Positions 4,849 to 6,509 of a stretch of 6,509 bases of DNA are shown here, piece by piece (the first letter of the stretch is position 1; every line of letters begins with the position of its first letter). The notes below the pieces were generated by a model. It saw only the letters and a program-made list of their open reading frames with translations. It did not search any database and was not told the origin of the DNA. This DNA is from Giesbergeria sp. GTDB taxonomy: Bacteria > Pseudomonadota > Gammaproteobacteria > Burkholderiales > Burkholderiaceae_C. The stretch spans positions 1 through 6,509 of the forward strand of contig JAUYGP010000439.1 of the NCBI GenBank assembly GCA_030690515.1. Reading direction: 5' to 3'. The translations under genes were made by a program, and so were the position numbers.

Positions 4849-5391
4849 TCACTCGACCACGAGGTCGCTGGCAGAAAGGTAGCTGCGCACCAGGTCAAAA
4901 AAGCTGTTGTAGAAGCGGCTGGCGGCGATGGTTTCGCTGCCGATTTTGACCATGGCCTCGCTGCCGGCCATGAAGGGCAGCGACACCGAACCAATGGCCC
5001 CCACGCCCAGACTGGCCGAATTGTTGGCTTTTTTGAGGGTGTAGCGGTCTTGCACGGCGGTGACAAAACCCAGGCTGATTTGTCCGCTGGCCGCATCAGG
5101 CACGCACACCACTCGGATCAAAATCTGCAAGTGTGACTCGGCGTCGGGCTGGAAATTTTTCTTGCCCTCCACCTGCTCGGCCGAGGCCGAATTGATGAGG
5201 TAGCCCTGGCTCAGCAGCGCGCGGCGTGCCGCCTCGCAGGTGTGTGCGGGGCTGGCATCGAACAGGCGCGAATAGGTCGCCACCGAACCGAAGTCTTCTT
5301 GCGGCCCGTACTGCTGCACCGGCGGCACACTGCTGCAGCCCGCCAGCAGCAGCGCCACCACGCCCACAGCCCGCCGAGCGCGCTGGCGCAT
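4849..5391 (-). CDS. DUF2242 family lipoprotein
   Basis: This 180-residue protein has a lipoprotein signal: MRQRARR, a hydrophobic stretch AVGVVALLLAG, then Cys19 in the lipobox LLAGC, so it should be lipidated and membrane-anchored facing the periplasm. The mature part matches DUF2242: YSRLFDASPAHTCEAARRALLSQGY (residues 40-64), a block around KKNFQPDAESHLQI (77-90), VQDRYTLKKANNSASLGVGA (113-132), GSVSLPF and a C-terminal FYNSFFDLVRSYL (160-172). C52 and C96 could form a disulfide. The frame stays open 50 codons upstream to 5541, but the ATG at 5391 gives a normal signal peptide, while the longer form would bury it and run through a repeat. The ribosome binding site is weak. The gene is divergent from the M23 peptidase across 204 bases, which fits a cell-envelope neighbourhood. 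Its function is unknown. Confidence 0.87.
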   Translation of the reverse strand: MRQRARRAVGVVALLLAGCSSVPPVQQYGPQEDFGSVATYSRLFDASPAHTCEAARRALLSQGYLINSASAEQVEGKKNFQPDAESHLQILIRVVCVPDAASGQISLGFVTAVQDRYTLKKANNSASLGVGAIGSVSLPFMAGSEAMVKIGSETIAASRFYNSFFDLVRSYLSASDLVVE

Positions 5392-5510
5392 GCGGGCCCA
5401 CGGCAGGGCAACGGGTGGGCCGCTATCGACAAAAACGGGGGTGGGGTTCAAGAGTAGGCTTTTCAACAGATCGGGATAGATGCGCACAAGGTCGTGCAGT
5501 TCCCGGCATT

Positions 5511-5565
5511 CTATGATTTGCATAGCTGCCAGCGCCCGCACAATGAGCGCTGCACCGTTTTTTGA
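5511..5565 (+). repeat. interspersed hairpin repeat, copy 2
   Basis: It begins CTATGATTTGCATAGCT like copy 1, then has the hairpin CAGCGC-N11-GCGCTG (5530-5552) and a T6 run at 5558-5563. The stem bases differ from copy 1 but pairing is kept, which suggests the fold is what matters. It lies in the gap between the divergent DUF2242 and M23 genes, 30 bases before the M23 start. The rest of this gap (5392-5510) holds no other feature I can support. Confidence 0.65.
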
Positions 5566-5595
5566 ACAACGCCCGCCCCGCTACGGATATCGCCC

Positions 5596-6474
5596 ATGCT
5601 GACCTTGCCCTCCTGCCTCTCCTTGCACCGCCGCACTGCCCTGCTGGGCGCCGTGGGCCTGCTGGTGCTGCCTGCCGCGCCGCTGCGGGCGGCCGCACCC
5701 TCGCAAGCCTGGCCGCGCACCCTGGTGGTGCCTGGCGGCGTGGCGCAGCTGCCGCTGGGGCCAGGGACGGTGCGGCCCGTAGCGCACCTGCGCCAGGGCG
5801 AACACGATGTGCCCTTGCTGGTGGTGGGAGACGCACTGGAATGGACGGCGTTGGTGGGCATTGCCCTGGCGACGGCACCGGGCCCGGCGCAGATCACCGT
5901 GCGAGCGGCCGATGGCAGCACACGCACCGTGACTTTCGCCGTTGCGCCCAAGCGCTACAGCGAGCAACGCCTGAAGGTGGCGCCCGGCACGGTGGATTTG
6001 TCGCCCGAAGACCAGGCGCGTTTTGAGCATGAGCGCGCGCACCAGGCGCAGGTGATGGCCACATTCAGCACGCCCTTGCCCGCGGCCCTGGCCATGCAGG
6101 TGCCGGTGCCGGGTCGGCGCTCCAGCTCGTTCGGGCTGCGGCGGGTGTTCAATGGCCAGGCACGCAATCCGCACAGCGGCATGGACATTGCCGCGCCCAC
6201 AGGCACCCCAGTGACAGCACCCCTGCCGGGACGTGTGATTGATGTGGGCGATTATTTTTTCAACGGCAACACCGTATGGCTAGACCACGGCGGCGGCCTG
6301 CTCACGATGTATTGCCATTTGAGCGCCACCGATGTGCAGCCCGGCGATGTGCTGCAAACCAGCCAGCGCCTGGGCGCCGTGGGCGCCACAGGCCGCGTGA
6401 CGGGCCCGCACCTGCACTGGGGCGTGATGCTCAACCGCACCATGGTGGACCCGGCGCTGTTTCTGGCCGCGTAG
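5596..6474 (+). CDS. exported M23 family (LytM-type) metallopeptidase
   Basis: This 292-residue exported protein probably cuts peptide crosslinks in peptidoglycan. The N-terminus has HRRTALLGAVGLLVLPAAPL (residues 11-30), a hydrophobic signal with paired Arg that could use the Tat route, and a likely cleavage near RAA (31-33). Residues about 40-118 form a beta-rich N-terminal domain. The LytM domain spans about 170-288: SSSFGLRRVFNGQARNPHSGMD with zinc ligands H193 and D197, MYCHLS with H241, and GPHLHWG with H272 and H274. The full set expected for an active enzyme is present, unlike the degenerate EnvC/NlpD type. The ATG at 5596 begins the signal peptide directly, though the ribosome binding site is weak. 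Tandem stops TAG TGA end the gene. It is divergent from DUF2242, and a repeat copy follows 18 bases downstream. Confidence 0.92.
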   Translation: MLTLPSCLSLHRRTALLGAVGLLVLPAAPLRAAAPSQAWPRTLVVPGGVAQLPLGPGTVRPVAHLRQGEHDVPLLVVGDALEWTALVGIALATAPGPAQITVRAADGSTRTVTFAVAPKRYSEQRLKVAPGTVDLSPEDQARFEHERAHQAQVMATFSTPLPAALAMQVPVPGRRSSSFGLRRVFNGQARNPHSGMDIAAPTGTPVTAPLPGRVIDVGDYFFNGNTVWLDHGGGLLTMYCHLSATDVQPGDVLQTSQRLGAVGATGRVTGPHLHWGVMLNRTMVDPALFLAA

Positions 6475-6492
6475 TGATCCGCCTCTTCAGCT

Positions 6493-6509
6493 ACTATATT
6501 GATAGCTAT
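6493..6509 (+). repeat. interspersed hairpin repeat, copy 3 (cut by the window edge)
   Basis: ACTATATTGATAGCTAT shares the ACTAT and TTGATAGCT words of copy 1, in the same orientation, and runs off the window before the hairpin. It begins 18 bases after the M23 stop. If the hairpin and T-run follow as in copies 1 and 2, it could act as the peptidase terminator. The partial length limits certainty. Confidence 0.45.

Noticed and set aside
5562..6026. A 154-codon plus-strand frame overlapping the M23 gene
   Set aside because: It is Ala/Gly/Arg-rich shadow coding in another frame of the peptidase gene, which itself has a signal peptide and a complete active site.
1..6509. CRISPR arrays, tRNA or rRNA genes, insertion-sequence ends
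   Set aside because: No regularly spaced repeats, cloverleaf-like segment, transposase fragment or terminal inverted repeats were seen.

Overview
The window reads as chromosomal DNA of a high-GC betaproteobacterium. The protein families present (DUF2242 lipoprotein, DUF2322, DUF924, DUF2938, a divergent SRAP protein) and an interspersed hairpin repeat beginning CTATGATTT..ATAGCT point towards the Comamonadaceae (Acidovorax-like). This placement rests on remembered family distribution and codon style, not on a search. Ten complete protein genes are supported, plus one possible start codon at the left edge. There are no RNA genes, insertion sequences or CRISPR arrays, and no gene-free stretch longer than about 210 bases.

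Left third (1-2004): a divergent regulatory unit. A MerR-family regulator (1579-2004, +) stands back to back with a three-gene minus-strand operon: a DUF2938 membrane protein (998-1492), a WrbA-like flavodoxin-fold FMN protein (328-903) and a small DUF2798 membrane protein (78-305). The 86-base gap between them holds two overlapping promoters. The operon promoter has a 19-bp spacer with a centred AAGT-CA-ACTT dyad, the layout of MerR-activated promoters. The regulator has a CX7C pair near its C-terminus, like the metal-binding loop of CueR. The simplest reading is a thiol-, metal- or electrophile-responsive switch that turns on a flavin oxidoreductase and two small membrane proteins. This is the most system-like part of the window.

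Middle (2077-4410): a DUF924 gene is followed after 29 bases by a DUF2322 gene (both +). They converge on a minus-strand SRAP/YedK-family gene (3000-3737) that has lost the catalytic Cys2 and apparently the catalytic Glu, and that carries a Pro/Glu-rich insertion. A 208-bp gap with a repeat copy and inverted repeats separates it from a minus-strand isoprenylcysteine-carboxyl-methyltransferase-like membrane protein (3946-4410).

Right third (4579-6509): a very acidic 82-residue orphan protein (+) converges with a DUF2242 lipoprotein (4849-5391, -). The lipoprotein is divergent from a secreted M23 (LytM-type) peptidase with a complete zinc site (5596-6474, +). The DUF2242-M23 gap holds a second repeat copy, and a third begins at the right edge just after the peptidase. 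These right-hand genes look like independent housekeeping and envelope genes, not one pathway.
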